The notes under the pieces are model-generated. The model was not told the DNA's origin. It saw only the letters and a program-made list of their open reading frames with translations, and did not search any database. Below are positions 63,185-64,000 of a DNA stretch of 64,000 nucleotides, piece after piece. The position numbers and the translations under genes are program-made. Every line of letters begins with the position of its first letter. The first letter of the stretch is position 1. Source of the stretch: Ailurus styani (lineage: Eukaryota > Chordata > Mammalia > Carnivora > Ailuridae); contig LNAC01000137.1 in NCBI GenBank assembly GCA_002007465.1, positions 1,258,350-1,322,349 on the forward strand. The letters run 5' to 3'.

Positions 63185-63370
63185 AGTGTACTTATTGATT
63201 CTCTTTGCAACCCTGTGAAATAAGTATTATTTTCAGACTCTCTTTCCATTTTTCGGGAGATGAAAATTGCATCTCAGAGTTTAAAGGACTTGAACAAGAT
63301 AACTCAGCTAGTAAATAGTAAAGACAGGTAGCATTTAAGGGCACCCCAGGACCTAAGCACTTTTACTTTG
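63185..63370 (+). repeat. MIR remnant
   Basis: The order gcaaccctgtgaaataagtattatttt, gatgaaaattgcatctcagag, gacttgaacaagataactcag and ctagtaaatagtaaagacagg follows the MIR consensus (cccattttacagatgagg, gtcacacagctagtaag). Ancient mammalian SINE. Confidence 0.75.
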
Positions 63371-63445
63371 AGGTCCTAATCCACATCATAACAAATAATA
63401 TAATGTACCCACAGTTCTGTAGAATTATTTGCTGTAAACTTTTTT

Positions 63446-63636
63446 TAAAAGATTTTATTTATTTATTTGACAGAGAGAGAGAGATCACAAGTAGGCAGAA
63501 AGGCAGGCAGAGAGAGAGGGGGAAGCAGGCTCCCTGCTGAGCAGAGAGCCTGATGCGGGGCTAGATCCCAGGATGCTGAGATCATGACCTGAGCCGAAGG
63601 CAAAGGCTTAACCCACTGAGCGACCCAGGGGCCCAG
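63446..63636 (-). mobile_element. Carnivore SINE with perfect target-site duplication
   Basis: Reverse orientation, from taaaagattttatttattt to gagcgacccaggggcccag. The 18-nt direct repeat tttgctgtaaactttttt flanks it at 63428-63445 and 63637-63654 without mismatch, so the insertion is recent. Confidence 0.95.
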
Positions 63637-63881
63637 TTTGCTGTAAACTTTTTTGAAAGAGTTTTGAACTTTGCTAGGAATGAATTGCTTATTTTGTTTT
63701 TATGATTTAAACTTTATTTTTTATAGATAACATATGATTTGAATTGCAGCTGGTGTGTTGGCGTAATGTTAACTCTTTTTTATTATGTGTTTATTAATGC
63801 TGACCTTACAGTTTGTTTTTCATATTTTGGAACTACTCATTTTTCAGGGAGAGGATGCAGGACTGAGATATCTAAAACCCA

Positions 63882-64000
63882 ATTTTTTTTTTTTGAGAAA
63901 GAGAGAGTGCATGAGTGGTAGAGAGGCAGAGGGACAGGGAGAGAGAAACTTAAGCAGGCTCCACTCCCAGCAAGGAGCCAGAGCCCCACCATGCAGGCTC
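63882..64000 (-). mobile_element. Carnivore SINE, cut off by window end
   Basis: T-run, then gagaaagagagagtgcatgag, a GA-rich part and agcaggctccactcccagc. Reverse orientation. The head lies beyond 64000. Confidence 0.85.

Overview
This is eukaryotic, carnivoran genomic DNA. The dispersed repeats are carnivore-type tRNA-derived SINEs with the head gggtggctcag, a CT-rich middle and an AATAAA-rich tail. The protein-coding content is a complete PAX6 gene on the minus strand and the last exon of ELP4 on the plus strand. The two genes converge tail to tail, as in other mammals. The species cannot be named from the sequence alone, but the SINEs place it within Carnivora.

Layout. Positions 1-15067 are the last intron of ELP4 and carry L2, MIR and several SINE copies. 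The ELP4 terminal coding exon is 15068-15199, with a short 3'UTR to about 15475. About 1 kb of intergenic DNA follows, then the distal poly(A) signal of PAX6 near 16517. The long PAX6 3'UTR runs from there up to the stop codon at 21628-21630. Coding exons 13 to 4 lie at 21628-38317. Exon 5a, the 42-nt alternative exon, is at 33749-33790. The noncoding exons are exon 3 (38736-38812), exon 2 next to promoter P1 (42659-42842) and the P0 first exon (starting near 49905). Positions 50-64 kb are upstream regulatory DNA with CpG islands, AT-rich conserved-looking blocks and a candidate ectodermal (lens/pancreas) enhancer at about 53.9-54.6 kb.

The ten canonical coding pieces (10, 131, 216, 166, 159, 83, 151, 116, 151 and 86 nt) sum to 1269 nt, which is 422 residues plus stop. 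All coding-exon junctions are GT-AG. The product has a paired domain, linker, paired-class homeodomain with Ser at homeodomain position 50, and a Pro/Ser/Thr-rich tail. With exon 5a it becomes 436 residues.

No new multi-gene system is evident. The most notable observations are: an 87-codon upstream ORF that begins in exon 3, overlaps the paired box in another frame and stays open through exon 5a; a separate 8-codon uORF spanning exons 2-3; a GC 5' splice site after exon 3; a compact CRE/CCAAT/TATA-like P0 promoter and a second CRE-CCAAT composite between P0 and P1; a very long pyrimidine tract before exon 5; and about 38 kb without recognised SINEs around the gene. Three assembly gaps (28459-28602, 47494-47841, 59073-59380) interrupt GC-rich or otherwise difficult sequence. 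Most open frames in the GC-rich stretches are chance.
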